Source: Mycobacterium sp. 1164966.3 (GTDB taxonomy: Bacteria; Actinomycetota; Actinomycetes; Mycobacteriales; Mycobacteriaceae). Taken from it: a DNA stretch of 64,000 nucleotides. Shown one piece after another: positions 25,292-36,176 of the stretch. The first letter of the stretch is position 1; each line of letters opens with the position of its first letter. The DNA is taken from assembly GCF_001665395.1 (NCBI RefSeq), contig NZ_LZSG01000044.1, positions 372,001-436,000 on the forward strand. The letters are read 5' to 3'. The notes under the pieces were generated by a model. It was not told the DNA's origin and did no database searches. It saw nothing but the letters and a program-made list of their open reading frames with translations. Both the position numbers and the translations under genes were made by a program.

Positions 25292-27403
25292 TCATTGGGC
25301 TTGGCGGACCAGCTCAAGCACGTCTGGGCCGTACTGCTCGAGCTTGCGTGCGCCGATGCCGGGGATCGCGATCAGGGCCGTGTCGTCGTCGGGCAGCATC
25401 TCGGCGATCGCGATCAGGGTGTTATCGGTGAAGACGATGTAGGGCGGAATCTTCTGCTCCTTGGCGATGTCCAGCCGCCATGCTTTGAGCCGCAGCAACA
25501 AGTCTTCGTTGACGTCGCCGGCACAGTTTTCGCACCGTCGCAATAGGACAGCGGCCGGCGTGCTCAGAACGCTGTTGCAGATACGGCAGCGCGACGGGCT
25601 GCCCCGAGTGCGCCGGGATTTCGGGGCCGGATCGGCCCGGGTTTGAGGCGCAATGCCGTTGAGAAACCGCGACGGCTTGCGGCTCTGCCGCGCGCCCGGC
25701 GTCCTGGCCAACGCCCAACTGAGCGTCAAATGCACACGGGCCCTGGTGATTCCGACATAGAGCAGCCGACGCTCCTCTTCGACGGGTTCGCTCTCGGCGC
25801 CATGCGCCAGGGCGTGCGAGATCGGTAGGGTTCCGTCGGCCAGCCCGACCAGGAACACCGCATCCCACTCGAGTCCCTTGGCGGCGTGCAGCGAGGCCAG
25901 CGTGACGCCCTGCACCACCGGTGGATGCCGCGCGTCGGCTCGCATCCGCAACTCGGCCAGCAGGCCCGGCAGGTCGAGCTGTGGACGTTGCGCAACCTCG
26001 CCGTCGACCAGTTCGGCCAATGCGCACAACGCCTCCCAGCGATCCCTGGCGCGGGTGCCCACGGGCTGCTCGGCCGTCAGCCCCAGTGGCTGCAGAACCG
26101 CGCGAACCACCTCCGGCAACGAGCCCGCCACGCCGGCTTCGGGGCCGCGTTCGGCCGCACGCTGCAGGGCCAACATCGCCTGCTTGATCTCCTGTCGATT
26201 GAAAAAGCCCTCGCCACCGCGAACTTGATAGGCGATGCCCGCTTCGGTCAGGGCCTCCTCGTACGCCTCGGATTGCGCGTTGACCCGGTAAAGGATCGCG
26301 ATCTCGGATGCCGGAGTACCGGATTCGATCAGCCCGGCGATCGATTTCGCCACGGCGGCGGCTTCAGCCGGCTCGTCGGAATGCTCGTGAAACGACGGGG
26401 CCGGGCCGGGCTCGCGCTGGCCGGACAGCTGCAGCTTGCTGCCCGCGACCCGGCCACGGGCGGCGGCGATCACCTGATTGGCCAGCGACACCACCTGCGG
26501 AGTGGAGCGGTAGTCGCGCTCCAGCCGAACCACGGTGGCCTCCGGAAACCGTCGGGAAAAGTCGAGTAGGAACCTCGGGGACGCGCCGGTGAATGAGTAG
26601 ATGGTCTGGTTGGCGTCGCCGACAACGGTCAGGTCGTCCCGGTCGCCCAGCCACGCCGACAGCACCCGCTGCTGCAATGGGGTGACGTCCTGGTATTCGT
26701 CGACGACGAAGCAGCGGTAGCGGTCTCGGAACTCTTCGGCGACGGCGGCGTCGTTCTCGATGGCGGCCGCGGTGTGCAGCAGCAGGTCGTCGAAATCGAG
26801 CAGGCTGACTGTCTCGTCGCGGACTTTGAGCGCCTCGTACGCGGTATAGACCGCGGCGATTTTTTCGGCGTCCATCGGGGTGTCGCGGCCGGCGGAGGCC
26901 ACGGCCGCGACGTACTGCTCGGGGCCGATCAGCGACGCCTTGGCCCACTCGATCTCGCCGGCCAGGTCCCGGACGTCGTCGGTGCTGGTATTGAGCCTGG
27001 TGCGGCTGGCCGCGCGGGCGACGACGGCGAATTTGGTGTCCAGCAGCTCCCATCGGGTGTCGCCGATCACCCGCGGCCAGAAGTAGCGCAGCTGGCGGCG
27101 GGCGGCCGCGTGAAACGTCAGGGCCTGCACCGCGCCGATTCCCGATGCGGTCTGCGCCGCCGCGTCGAGCGCTCGCAGCCGGGAACGCATCTCCCCCGCC
27201 GCGCGCTGGGTGAACGTCACCGCGAGCACCTGCCCGGCTGCGACGTGACCACTCGCGACGAGCTGGGCGATGCGGTGCGTGATCGTGCGGGTCTTGCCCG
27301 TTCCGGCGCCGGCAAGTACGCAGACCGGTCCGCGCGGAGCCAGCACTGCCTCGCGCTGCTCGTCGTCCAGCCCGGCGGTCAAGGGTTCTGCGACCATCGG
27401 CAT
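25292..27403 (-). CDS. uvrD2: ATP-dependent DNA helicase UvrD2 with HRDC domain
   Basis: 703 residues from [20 protein letters not shown], close to the 700 of the M. tuberculosis enzyme. SF1A helicase motifs: Walker A AGAGTGKT, Ia [60 protein letters not shown] and [16 protein letters not shown]...CENC four-Cys zinc segment links the helicase to a C-terminal HRDC-like domain ([26 protein letters not shown]). UvrD2 is essential in M. tuberculosis as I recall. Earlier in-frame codons exist to 27472 but run into the mycoredoxin promoter. Divergent from mrx1, with under 100 bp between starts. Confidence 0.94.
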   Translation of the reverse strand: MPMVAEPLTAGLDDEQREAVLAPRGPVCVLAGAGTGKTRTITHRIAQLVASGHVAAGQVLAVTFTQRAAGEMRSRLRALDAAAQTASGIGAVQALTFHAAARRQLRYFWPRVIGDTRWELLDTKFAVVARAASRTRLNTSTDDVRDLAGEIEWAKASLIGPEQYVAAVASAGRDTPMDAEKIAAVYTAYEALKVRDETVSLLDFDDLLLHTAAAIENDAAVAEEFRDRYRCFVVDEYQDVTPLQQRVLSAWLGDRDDLTVVGDANQTIYSFTGASPRFLLDFSRRFPEATVVRLERDYRSTPQVVSLANQVIAAARGRVAGSKLQLSGQREPGPAPSFHEHSDEPAEAAAVAKSIAGLIESGTPASEIAILYRVNAQSEAYEEALTEAGIAYQVRGGEGFFNRQEIKQAMLALQRAAERGPEAGVAGSLPEVVRAVLQPLGLTAEQPVGTRARDRWEALCALAELVDGEVAQRPQLDLPGLLAELRMRADARHPPVVQGVTLASLHAAKGLEWDAVFLVGLADGTLPISHALAHGAESEPVEEERRLLYVGITRARVHLTLSWALARTPGARQSRKPSRFLNGIAPQTRADPAPKSRRTRGSPSRCRICNSVLSTPAAVLLRRCENCAGDVNEDLLLRLKAWRLDIAKEQKIPPYIVFTDNTLIAIAEMLPDDDTALIAIPGIGARKLEQYGPDVLELVRQAQ

Positions 27404-27498
27404 GGCGTCCATCTTGACAGTGGCGGCCGACAAGCCGGGCGCTTCGACACGACCGATTTGCCCGGAATGCATCCCCGCCGCGATATGTTTAACGGGCC

Positions 27499-27750
27499 AT
27501 GACCAATGCTGCGCTCACCATCTACACCACATCGTGGTGTGGTTTCTGCCATCGGCTCAAGACGGTCCTCAAAGCTGACGGAATCGCCTACGACGAGGTC
27601 GACATCGAAGACGACGCGGCGGCGGCCGAGTTCGTCGGCTCGGTCAACGGCGGCAACCGGACTGTTCCCACGGTGAAGTTCGCCGACGGGTCCACACTGA
27701 CCAACCCGAGTGCCGGCGAGGTCAAGGCGAAGCTGGCCGAGGTCGACTAG
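27499..27750 (+). CDS. mrx1: Mycoredoxin-1 (mycothiol-dependent glutaredoxin-like protein)
   Basis: 83 residues: a single glutaredoxin fold with the active site WCGFC (C14, C17) near the N-terminus, cis-Pro segment TVPTVKF and GSTLTNPS. It reduces protein-mycothiol mixed disulfides in actinobacteria. M. tuberculosis Mrx1 has CGYC at the same place; Tyr to Phe is conservative. Its TAG overlaps the TAG of nudC on the opposite strand in the palindrome CTAG. Confidence 0.93.
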   Translation: MTNAALTIYTTSWCGFCHRLKTVLKADGIAYDEVDIEDDAAAAEFVGSVNGGNRTVPTVKFADGSTLTNPSAGEVKAKLAEVD

Positions 27751-28670
27751 TCCAGAGCCGCCCACGACTCGATGATCACGCGGGCAATCGAAATCGACCC
27801 GGGCAGAAGCAGTTTCGACTCCGACGCGCTGGTCCAATCGCCGGCGTCCAGAGCGGCACGGACTTCCGCGCGGGTGAACCACGACGCCTCGACGATCTCG
27901 CCGTCGTTGAACGAGAACGCCTGATCCGGGTCCGCTACCGCGTGGAAGCCGACCATCAGCGACCGCGGGAACGGCCAGGGCTGACTGCCCAGGTAGCGCA
28001 CATCGCGAACGATCAAGCCGATCTCCTCGCGGATCTCCCGGACGACACAGACCTCGAACGACTCGCCGGCTTCGACGAACCCGGCCAGTAGGGAGAACAT
28101 CCGCTCCGGCCACATCGCCTGGCGGGCCAGCACCGCGCGATCGGCGCCGTCATGGACCAGGCAGATGACCGCCGGGTCGATCCGCGGGAACTCCTCATGC
28201 CCGGTGATCGGGTTGACGCGTGACCAGCCTCCCCGAGCCGGCTTGGTCGGCGACCCGTCCACCGAGCTGAACCTGGCGCTGTCATGCCAATTGAGCAGCG
28301 CGGTGGCCGACGACACCAGTTGGCTGCTGGTGTCGTCGAAGATCTTGCCGAGGCTACGAAGATTCACCACTTCGGTTCGGACGTCGGGATCCTTCGGTGC
28401 TTCCAGCGCGCCCCGGATCGCCCAGACGTGTCGACCACCCTCGATGCGGCCGAGGAATACCGCGTCCGGTGGCGGTTTGTCGCCCAGCGCAACGGCCTCG
28501 CCGAGCACCACGCGACCGTCGGCCACGAGCACCTGGCTGCGCGAATCCACCCGCAGCAGCGCCGCATCCGTCCATCCGGCAGTGGCCGCCTCGACATCGG
28601 TGCGCAGTTGATCGGCCCGGTCGGCGCCGACGCGCGACAGCAACGGAATGCTGCGCAGCTGAAAGTCCAC
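27747..28670 (-). CDS. nudC: NAD(H) diphosphatase NudC (Nudix)
   Basis: 307 residues. The Nudix box GFVEAGESFEVCVVREIREEIGL (197-219) has all catalytic Glu residues, followed by SQPWPFPRS (229-237), the NADH-pyrophosphatase signature. Between the N-terminal domain and the Nudix box most NudC proteins have a four-Cys zinc site; here the stretch reads GHEEFPRIDPAVI with no Cys, as in other mycobacterial NudC. It hydrolyses NAD(H) and, in M. tuberculosis, adducts of isoniazid or ethionamide with NAD. The start is 5 bp after the K+ channel stop, so the two are co-transcribed. Confidence 0.94.
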   Translation of the reverse strand: MDFQLRSIPLLSRVGADRADQLRTDVEAATAGWTDAALLRVDSRSQVLVADGRVVLGEAVALGDKPPPDAVFLGRIEGGRHVWAIRGALEAPKDPDVRTEVVNLRSLGKIFDDTSSQLVSSATALLNWHDSARFSSVDGSPTKPARGGWSRVNPITGHEEFPRIDPAVICLVHDGADRAVLARQAMWPERMFSLLAGFVEAGESFEVCVVREIREEIGLIVRDVRYLGSQPWPFPRSLMVGFHAVADPDQAFSFNDGEIVEASWFTRAEVRAALDAGDWTSASESKLLLPGSISIARVIIESWAALD

Positions 28671-28675
28671 GATCG

Positions 28676-29746
28676 CTAGTGCCCCACGTTTCGGATGTAG
28701 AGCAGCCGGTCGCTGGCCTCTATGGCGTCCACCTCCGGCGCACCGATGCGGAGCAGATGGCCGTCGCGGACCACGCCGAGCACGATGTCGCTCAGGTGCC
28801 GCGGGGATCCGCCGACCTCACTCTGCTCCACCTCGCGCTCGGCGATGGCCAGCCCTTCGTCCGGGGTCAACAGATCCTCGATCATCTCGACCACGCTGGG
28901 CGTCGTGGTGGCCAGGCCGAGCAGCCGGCCGGCTGTCTCGGAGGAAACAACCACCGAGTCCGCTCCCGATTGCCGCAACAGGTGCTGGTTCTCGGCTTCC
29001 CGGATCGCCGCCACGATCTTGGCGTTGGGCGCAATCTCCCGCGCGGTCAACGTGACCAGCACCGCGGTGTCGTCACGGCTAGTGGCGACGATGATCGAGG
29101 CCGCGTGCTGGACGCTGGCCAGGCGCAGCACGTCCGACTTGGTGGCGTCGCCGTGCACGGTCACCAGACCTGCGGCAGCGGCGCGGTCCAGCGCGGCCCG
29201 ATCGGTGTCGACGACGACTATCTCCCCGGGAACCATCTCGTCGCCGAGCATGGCGCCGATGGCCGTTTTGCCCTTGGTCCCGTAACCGATGACGACCGTG
29301 TGGTTGCGCACTCTGCTCCTCCAACGCTGGATCTTCAATGCCTGCCGGGACGTTTCGGTGACGACCTCGAGCGTCGTGCCGACCAATAAGATCAGGAACG
29401 CGATCCGCAGCGGCGTGATGATCAAGACGTTCGTCAGGCGGGCGAACTCGGATACGGGGGTGATGTCGCCGTAGCCGGTGGTCGACAGGGTCACCGCGGA
29501 GTAGTACAGGCAATCAAGGAACGTGAGTGGATCGCCCTGCGCGTCGTGGTATCCAGCCCGATCGAGGTAGACGGTGATGGCGCCGACCAGCAGCGCCCCG
29601 AGGGCGATGGCTATCCGGCGGGAGATGATGCGAGCAGGACCGGCCTGCCCCTGGGGAATACGCAGCACGCCGACAAGCGCGTAACTCGGCTGGACGGTCA
29701 GACTCTCGTCGAGGCGTCTCAGCCGCCGCCAGCTACCTTTCGCCAC
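28676..29746 (-). CDS. Two-TM potassium channel with RCK (TrkA-N/TrkA-C) domains
   Basis: 356 residues. TM1 lies near ISRRIAIALGALLVGAITVYL, then the pore helix and selectivity filter TLSTTGYGD (86-94), then TM2 near RLTNVLIITPLRIAFLILLVGTTLE. A Rossmann RCK domain follows (VVIGYGTKGKTAIGAML, DTDRAALDRAAAAGLVTVHGDATK), and a C-terminal TrkA-C domain ends at the stop. Presumably a ligand-gated K+ channel. Counterpart of Rv3200c. It precedes nudC with a 5-bp gap. Confidence 0.92.
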   Translation of the reverse strand: MAKGSWRRLRRLDESLTVQPSYALVGVLRIPQGQAGPARIISRRIAIALGALLVGAITVYLDRAGYHDAQGDPLTFLDCLYYSAVTLSTTGYGDITPVSEFARLTNVLIITPLRIAFLILLVGTTLEVVTETSRQALKIQRWRSRVRNHTVVIGYGTKGKTAIGAMLGDEMVPGEIVVVDTDRAALDRAAAAGLVTVHGDATKSDVLRLASVQHAASIIVATSRDDTAVLVTLTAREIAPNAKIVAAIREAENQHLLRQSGADSVVVSSETAGRLLGLATTTPSVVEMIEDLLTPDEGLAIAEREVEQSEVGGSPRHLSDIVLGVVRDGHLLRIGAPEVDAIEASDRLLYIRNVGH

Positions 29747-29796
29747 GGAAGTCCGTCATTGCTTTGGCCCAGCGCACGACAAACATGTAACCACGA

Positions 29797-32700
29797 TCAG
29801 GCGCTGGGAGGGTGACCGGAGTCGGCCAGCAGCTTGGCCAGCTCATCGGCTTCGGGCAGGTCATCGGGGATGACGGTGGTTCCGCTGCGCACGTAGTGAA
29901 ACGCGGTACGCACAGACGATTGCGGGCACCCGGTCAAGGCAGCCCAGGCCAGCCGGTAGACGGCCAGCTGGACGGCGGCCTGGCGCATGGCCTCGCGCCC
30001 CTTTGGCGGCTGGCCGGTCTTCCAGTCGACCACCGTGGTTCCGCCGTCGGGGTCGGCGAACACCGCGTCAATGCGGCCGCGCACCACCGTTTCGCCGACA
30101 ACTATCTCGAACGGCACCTCGACGGCCACCGGTGTGCGGGCCGCCCACTGTGATGCTGCGAAAGCTTCCTGCAGCGCGGCGAGCTCCTCGCTGTCGCCGA
30201 CGTCGGAATCGACGGCGCCGGGCAGGTCACCCAGATCGAACAGCAACTCGCCGCCGTAGAATTGCTGAGCCCAGGAGTGAAAGGTGTTGCCCAGCAATGC
30301 ATGTGGGTCAGGACGAGTAGGTAGCCGATGTATCAGCCGCTGTGTCGCGGCCGCCGGGTCGCGGGCCAGGTCCACCAGAGCGCTGACCGACAGCTGGCTG
30401 GGGAGCAGGTGGATGGGCGGGCGGGTGGCGCATACGCGCTCGGCCAGTAACGCATCGACGTCGGCTGCCCACCCTTCTATATCGGCATCGGGCGAGTCGC
30501 CGGCGTCGACGTGCGGGGCCGACATGGCCTGGGTGACCAGGGTGGCCCCTCGTTCGACGTCGGCGCGGCGCCCGGCCAGCGGATCGGTGGGCCATAGCGC
30601 CTCGACGACGTTGTCTCGCAGCGGGTTTCGTACACCGTCTGCGGGAGCCGGAGCCCACTGCTCGACCACGCCGCAGGGATCTCCGGCAGCAGCCGACCGG
30701 TCGATGATGTCCTTGATTTCGCACAGGAAGTCCGACGGACCACGCGGTTTGATCCCAGTCGCGCCCCAGTGGTGACCCGACACCAGCAAGGTGTTCTCGG
30801 CCCGGGTGATGCCGACGTAAAGCAGTCGGCGTTCCTCGTCAACGCGCCGTTGGTCAAGCAGGCGACGATGCGCGAAAATCTTGTCCGACAGCTGTTTTCG
30901 ATTGGTGACGTCCGAGGTGTCCAGCACCGGGATGCCGAGCGCGCCGTGCTGGGCACGGTCACCGCGCAGTAGCGGAGGCAACTCGGCGGGGTCGGTGAGC
31001 CAGGTGCTCCTCGACGCGGTCGACGGGAACGTGCCACCGGACAGCTGTGCGACGGCCACCACCTGCCACTCCAGACCTTTTGCAGCGTGCACGGTGAGCA
31101 CCTGGACGCGGTCGGTGGCGACTACCGGCTGGGCGGGCGGCAACCCGTTCTCGACCGCCTCGGCCGTATCCAGATAGCCGAGCAGACCAGCCACCGACGC
31201 CGAGCTCACCCGCTCCGCGTAGGCGGCGACGACGTCGGCGAACGCATCGAGATGCGCTGCGCCACAGGAAATTCCCGCGAATGTCAGCGCCCGTACTTCG
31301 CAGTCGATGCCCAGTGCGCGGCGCACCTCGGCAACCAGATCTGGCAGGGAGCGACCGAGGTGGCCGCGCAGGGTGCTCAATTCAGCGGCCAGTGCGTTGA
31401 TGCGCTGATACCCCGCAGGTGAATACGCGGCGGCCGGTCCCGGATCGCTGATGGCGTCGGCCAGACACGCGGTGTCCAGGTCGGAACCGGCTGCCATCGC
31501 GATGGACTCGGGCGAGGGCGCCTCGCCCGATTGTTCGCCGCCGAGCTCGCGTGCGCGCCGCCACAGCGCGGCAATGTCGCGCGCACCGAGTCGCCAGCGT
31601 GGACCGGCCAGCACCCGCATTGCCGCCGCGCCGGCCGTGGGATCGGCAACCAGCCGCACCATGGCGACCAGGTCGGCGACCTCGGGGACGGCCAGCAAGC
31701 CGGCCAGCCCGACAACCTCGACCGGGATCCCGCGGGCACGAAGTGCCTCGGCGACGGGTGCGGCATCGGCGTTGCGCCGCACCAGCACTGCTGCGGTCGG
31801 GGGGCTGATGCCGTCAGCCCTGGCTTGCCGATACCGCCTGTCCAGGTGGTCGGCAATCCATTCGCGTTCGGCTTGCACATCCGGCAGCAACGCACAGCGG
31901 ACGGTGCCAGGGGCAGCATCGGGCCGCGAGCGCAACGCGCGTACCGCCACCGACCGTCGCCGCGCCTCCGCCGATATGGCGTTGGCCAGATGCAGGGCCC
32001 GCGGCGGATTGCGCCAGCTGGTCCGCAGTTCCAGGACCGGCGCGGGGGTGCCGTCGGACAACGGGAAGTCGGTGGTGAACCGCGGCAGGTTGGTGGCCGA
32101 AGCGCCACGCCATCCGTAGATCGACTGGATCGGGTCCCCGACGGCGGTCAGCGCCAAGCCGTCGTCGGCACCACCTCCGAACAGCGACGACAGCGCGACG
32201 CGTTGGGCATGCCCGGTGTCCTGGTATTCGTCGAGCAGGACCACCCGGTAGCGGTTGCGCAGCTCGGCACCGACCTGCGGAAAGGTCGCGGCCAGTCGCG
32301 CGGCACACGCCATCTGCGCCCCGAAGTCCATTACCGTCGCGGCGCGCATCCGTTCCTGTAGCGCATCTAGCAGCGGCACCAGCTCGGCGCGCTCGGTCTG
32401 GGTGGACAGCAACCGCAACAGCCATTGGTTCGGCCCACGGTCGCGTTGGTAGGGACCGGCCGGGAGATGGTGCACCAGCCGTTCCAGCTCGACGTGGGTG
32501 TCGCGCAGCTGGCGGGTGTCCACCAGGTGCTCGGCGAGCTGATTCCATAGCCGCAGCACCATCGAAGTGACCGCGGCGGGCGTTTTGTCGGTGCGCAGTT
32601 CGCCGCGGTATCCGGTGACCACATCAAACGCCAGCTGCCACAGCTCTGTCTCGCTCAGCAACCGGGTAGTGGGCTCGACGGGCAACAGCAACCCGTAGTC

Positions 32701-33096
32701 GCGCAATAACGACCCGGCGAACGCGTGGTAGGTGCTGATCACCGGGGAGCCCGCCGGCTCGGTGGCTGACGCACCGGCGGAGCCCAATTGAGGGCGACCC
32801 GCCGCGCCCAGGCCGATGCCGGCCAACCGGTCCAGCCGGGACCGGACCCTGCGCTGCAACTGCCCGGCAGCCTTGCGGGTGAACGTCAACCCAAGCACTT
32901 GACCGGGTTCGGCGTAGCCGTTGGCGACCAGCCACACCACTCGAGCGGCCATCGTCTCGGTTTTCCCGGCCCCGGCCCCGGCGATGACGACGAGCGGACC
33001 GGGTGGGGCGGCGATGACGGCGGACTGCTCGGCCGTAGGCGGGAAAAGCCCTAGCGCACAGGCTAATTCGTCGGGAGTGTAGCGCACCGGGGTCAT
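29797..33096 (-). CDS. adnB: Double-strand break end-resection helicase-nuclease subunit AdnB
   Basis: 1099 residues. A UvrD-type motor with Walker [29 protein letters not shown] (V) and [13 protein letters not shown] (VI) is followed by a C-terminal RecB-like nuclease with GRIDAVFADPDGGTTVVDWKTGQPP, containing the catalytic Asp and Lys. With AdnA it forms the mycobacterial heterodimer that processes DNA ends. The ATG overlaps the AdnA TGA as ATGA (33093-33096), so translation is coupled; a longer frame to 33153 lies inside adnA and was rejected. Confidence 0.95.
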   Translation of the reverse strand: MTPVRYTPDELACALGLFPPTAEQSAVIAAPPGPLVVIAGAGAGKTETMAARVVWLVANGYAEPGQVLGLTFTRKAAGQLQRRVRSRLDRLAGIGLGAAGRPQLGSAGASATEPAGSPVISTYHAFAGSLLRDYGLLLPVEPTTRLLSETELWQLAFDVVTGYRGELRTDKTPAAVTSMVLRLWNQLAEHLVDTRQLRDTHVELERLVHHLPAGPYQRDRGPNQWLLRLLSTQTERAELVPLLDALQERMRAATVMDFGAQMACAARLAATFPQVGAELRNRYRVVLLDEYQDTGHAQRVALSSLFGGGADDGLALTAVGDPIQSIYGWRGASATNLPRFTTDFPLSDGTPAPVLELRTSWRNPPRALHLANAISAEARRRSVAVRALRSRPDAAPGTVRCALLPDVQAEREWIADHLDRRYRQARADGISPPTAAVLVRRNADAAPVAEALRARGIPVEVVGLAGLLAVPEVADLVAMVRLVADPTAGAAAMRVLAGPRWRLGARDIAALWRRARELGGEQSGEAPSPESIAMAAGSDLDTACLADAISDPGPAAAYSPAGYQRINALAAELSTLRGHLGRSLPDLVAEVRRALGIDCEVRALTFAGISCGAAHLDAFADVVAAYAERVSSASVAGLLGYLDTAEAVENGLPPAQPVVATDRVQVLTVHAAKGLEWQVVAVAQLSGGTFPSTASRSTWLTDPAELPPLLRGDRAQHGALGIPVLDTSDVTNRKQLSDKIFAHRRLLDQRRVDEERRLLYVGITRAENTLLVSGHHWGATGIKPRGPSDFLCEIKDIIDRSAAAGDPCGVVEQWAPAPADGVRNPLRDNVVEALWPTDPLAGRRADVERGATLVTQAMSAPHVDAGDSPDADIEGWAADVDALLAERVCATRPPIHLLPSQLSVSALVDLARDPAAATQRLIHRLPTRPDPHALLGNTFHSWAQQFYGGELLFDLGDLPGAVDSDVGDSEELAALQEAFAASQWAARTPVAVEVPFEIVVGETVVRGRIDAVFADPDGGTTVVDWKTGQPPKGREAMRQAAVQLAVYRLAWAALTGCPQSSVRTAFHYVRSGTTVIPDDLPEADELAKLLADSGHPPSA

Positions 33097-36000
33097 GGCG
33101 CTGTCCCCTCGGTGTGGGCCGGGCACGAGGGCCGTACCGGGCAGTTCGCGCAACCGGCATTGCGGCGGGCCACGAAATGCGGCCCGGCCGTCGCGGCAGC
33201 CGCCTGCTCTACGAGGTTGCGCCAGTGGTCGCGCGTGGCCGGGGTAAGCGGATCCTGCTCGCGTTCGGTGACGCCAGTGGATCCCGTCTTGCCGAGGTAG
33301 ACCAGGCGGGCGCCGCCGGGCTCGTCACCGGCCGGAAGCATGCCCTCGGCCACCGCAAGCTGATACATCGCCAGCTGGGCGTGTTGTTGCGCGTCGTCCT
33401 TGCTGACCGGCGTCTTTCCAGTCTTGAGGTCGACGACCACCAGCCGGCCGGCCGCATCGCGTTCGAGTCGGTCAACCCGGCCGCGCAATCTCACGTTCGC
33501 CAAGGTCCCGTCGACGTCGACCTCGACGCCAACCTCGGTCAACTCGCCGCGGGTCTGGGTTCGCCACTCGACGAATGCCTGGATCATGGCGAGGTGCCGG
33601 GCCAGCTCGTTGGCCGAATACCACTGCGCGTCGAAGGGCAGATGCTCCCATATCCGGTCGAGCTCCTCCACCAGCTGTGCCTCCGTCTTGTCCGGCTCGG
33701 CGATCAGCGCGTGCATCACCGAGCCGACGCTGGAACGCAGCTCACGCGCGTTCGTCCCGCCGTGCCGTTCGGCAAGCCAACGCAGCGGGCAGTCGGTGAG
33801 CGTCTGCAATGTCGACGGCGTCAGCGTCACAGGCCCGTCGTCGTCGCGCAAAGGCTCACCGGTGCTGAGCGGGATCAGGCCGTGCCAGCCGGCCGGGTCG
33901 GCGCCGGGCACGCCCGCCCTGGCCAGCCGGGCCAATTGCGTTGCCGCACAATGGCGCTTTCCGTCGTCGACGGCCCCGTCCGGTGCGCACACCACACTGC
34001 GCAACCGGCCCACCAAGGCTGCCGTCGACAATACCCGCGGCTCCGAGATCGGTTGTGCCGCAACGGTGTCGTCACCGACCAGTTGTGCGATCTCGGTAAA
34101 GAACGCCGAAGGCAACGCGGCTTCCAGTCCCGGTCCGTCGGTGTCACTGTCCACGGCCGTCACCAGCAACTGCCGTCGCGCCCGTCCCATTGCCGCTACC
34201 AGCAGCCGGCGCTCTTCGGCGAGCAGCGGCGCACGCACCGACGCGTCCTCGCCGACACCGTCGAGTTCGTCGAGCAGACGCTGGGTGCCGAGCACGCCGC
34301 CGCGCGGAATCATGTTGGGCCACAGGCCATCCTGTAAACCGGCGATCACCACCAGATCCCATTCCTGCCCCAGGGCCGCATGGGCACTGAGCACCCGGAC
34401 CTCTTCGCCTCGCGATATCGGGTCACGGTTGGCACCCGGAAGCTGCAGCGCAGCAACGTGTTCGACGAGACCGCTCAGGGTCGCTCCCGACGTGCGCGCG
34501 ACGTAGTGATCGGTGATGTCGAACAGGGCAGTTACGGCGTCGAGGTCCCTGATCGCCTGGGCGCCGGCCGGACCGCCGCGCTCGCAAGTCGCCAGCCATC
34601 GCCGCTGTAGACCGGACCGATGCCACGCCGCCCACAGCGTGTAGCGCGGGTCTTGTTCTTCCCGATGGCAGCGGGCGGCGGCTTCCAGCACCGCGCGGAC
34701 CCGGCGCAGCGAGTTAGGCAGCGGCTCCTGCCCCGTCAGCGCCTCGACCAGCAGATCACCGAAGTTGTCCGGGGCCCGTCCGGCCCTGCCGCGCTGAAGT
34801 GTGCGACGCAGCCGCCGAAGTGAGACCGGATCGACACGACCGATCGGGCCGGTCAGCAGCGTCAGCGCCCGCTCTCCGTCGAGGCCGTCTGCGGTCGCGG
34901 CCAGGACGGTGAGCAGTGCGTGAGCCGCGGGTTGGGCGCAAACCGGTCCGCCGTCGGCGGGAAGGGCAACCGGCACGCCGGCGGCTGCCAGTGCGCGCGG
35001 CAGCCGGGCGGCTGCTCGCGGCACCGACCTGACGATCACCGCCATCTCCGACCAGGGCACCCCGTCAATAAGGTGCGCTCGCCGCAGCGCATCGGCGATC
35101 GTCGCCGCCTCTGCGTGCGCGGAGGCGGCGAGGCGCACGCTGACCGACCCATCCTCCGTCCGCGTCCCGTCAACATGCCTGCCGACAGACGCTCCGGGCA
35201 GCCTGCGCGCTATACCGGTGATGGCCCGCGCCACCGCCGGCGCACAGCGATGTGACGCTGTCAGCGTCACCGACGGGCTGTCGATGGCGAGCAGCCCATC
35301 GGATTCGCCGCCCCGGAACCCGAACACTGCCTGGTTGGGATCGCCTGCCACCAGCGATAATTCGGCGCCGGAGGCCAGCACGCCGACCAGCCGCGCGGCT
35401 TGCGGGTCGAGTTGCTGGGCGTCGTCGATCAACAGGACACGCACCCGGGCGCGTTCGGCTGCCAACAGTTCCGGGTCGACGGCGAAAGCTTCCAGCGCGG
35501 CACCGACGAGTTCGGCGGCGCCCAGCGCCTGCGGCGCCGCCGTCCCGACCGCCGCCCGCAGCAACATCACCTGCTCGTACTGTCGCGCGAACTGGCCGGC
35601 AGCGGTCCACTCGGGACGCCCACACCGTCGGCCCAGGCGCTGCAGCTCCATCGGGTCTATTCCTCGCTCGGCGCAGCGCGCCAATAGGTTTCGCAGCTCG
35701 GTGGCGAAGCCCGCGGTGCTCAGCGCGGGCCGCAGATATTCCGGCCAGGAGGCCGCGGCGGCTGAGCCGTCTGCGACGTCTCCGGCCAGCAGTTCCCGGA
35801 TTATGGCGTCCTGTTCAGCGCTGGTGAGCAGCCGCGGGGGCGCCTCGCCCGCGCGTGCCGCGGCTCGCCGCAACACCGCGTAGGCGTAGCTGTGCACGGT
35901 GCGGACCAACGGCTCGCGGACCGCGGCGCGACCGGGGCGCGCGTCGCGTGCTCGCAGCAGGGCCGCCGTCAGGGTGCTGCGGGCGCGCGTCCCGATCCGG

Positions 36001-36176
36001 CCCGAACCGGTAAGCAGCAGAACAGATTCCGGGTCGGCACCGGCACCTACTCGAGCCACCGCGACGTCGACCAGCAGGCTGCTCTTGCCCGTCCCGGGAC
36101 CACCGAGGACACGGACCAGGCCGCGCGCGCCCGGGTCCAGAACGGCACGCGCCTCAGTGCCCCAGGTGTACGACAT
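33093..36176 (-). CDS. adnA: Helicase-nuclease subunit AdnA with iron-sulfur cluster
   Basis: 1027 residues from MSYTWGTEARAVLDP; four more in-frame codons lie upstream. N-terminal motor with Walker A LGGPGTGKSSLL and motif VI LLVAAMGRARRQLLVT, and a C-terminal RecB-like nuclease (RLRGRVDRLERDAAGRLVVVDLKTGKTP). Four Cys likely hold a 4Fe-4S cluster: one in LTDCPLRWLAERHG and three in AGCANCPVRPSC near the C-terminus, as in AddB-type nucleases. Partner of AdnB. The upstream 190 bp hold the start region of the divergent small acidic gene. Confidence 0.95.
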   Translation of the reverse strand: MSYTWGTEARAVLDPGARGLVRVLGGPGTGKSSLLVDVAVARVGAGADPESVLLLTGSGRIGTRARSTLTAALLRARDARPGRAAVREPLVRTVHSYAYAVLRRAAARAGEAPPRLLTSAEQDAIIRELLAGDVADGSAAAASWPEYLRPALSTAGFATELRNLLARCAERGIDPMELQRLGRRCGRPEWTAAGQFARQYEQVMLLRAAVGTAAPQALGAAELVGAALEAFAVDPELLAAERARVRVLLIDDAQQLDPQAARLVGVLASGAELSLVAGDPNQAVFGFRGGESDGLLAIDSPSVTLTASHRCAPAVARAITGIARRLPGASVGRHVDGTRTEDGSVSVRLAASAHAEAATIADALRRAHLIDGVPWSEMAVIVRSVPRAAARLPRALAAAGVPVALPADGGPVCAQPAAHALLTVLAATADGLDGERALTLLTGPIGRVDPVSLRRLRRTLQRGRAGRAPDNFGDLLVEALTGQEPLPNSLRRVRAVLEAAARCHREEQDPRYTLWAAWHRSGLQRRWLATCERGGPAGAQAIRDLDAVTALFDITDHYVARTSGATLSGLVEHVAALQLPGANRDPISRGEEVRVLSAHAALGQEWDLVVIAGLQDGLWPNMIPRGGVLGTQRLLDELDGVGEDASVRAPLLAEERRLLVAAMGRARRQLLVTAVDSDTDGPGLEAALPSAFFTEIAQLVGDDTVAAQPISEPRVLSTAALVGRLRSVVCAPDGAVDDGKRHCAATQLARLARAGVPGADPAGWHGLIPLSTGEPLRDDDGPVTLTPSTLQTLTDCPLRWLAERHGGTNARELRSSVGSVMHALIAEPDKTEAQLVEELDRIWEHLPFDAQWYSANELARHLAMIQAFVEWRTQTRGELTEVGVEVDVDGTLANVRLRGRVDRLERDAAGRLVVVDLKTGKTPVSKDDAQQHAQLAMYQLAVAEGMLPAGDEPGGARLVYLGKTGSTGVTEREQDPLTPATRDHWRNLVEQAAAATAGPHFVARRNAGCANCPVRPSCPAHTEGTAP

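Noticed and set aside
33114-34337. Long plus-strand open frames across adnA
   Set aside because: Antisense shadows of a conserved helicase-nuclease gene; composition is not protein-like.
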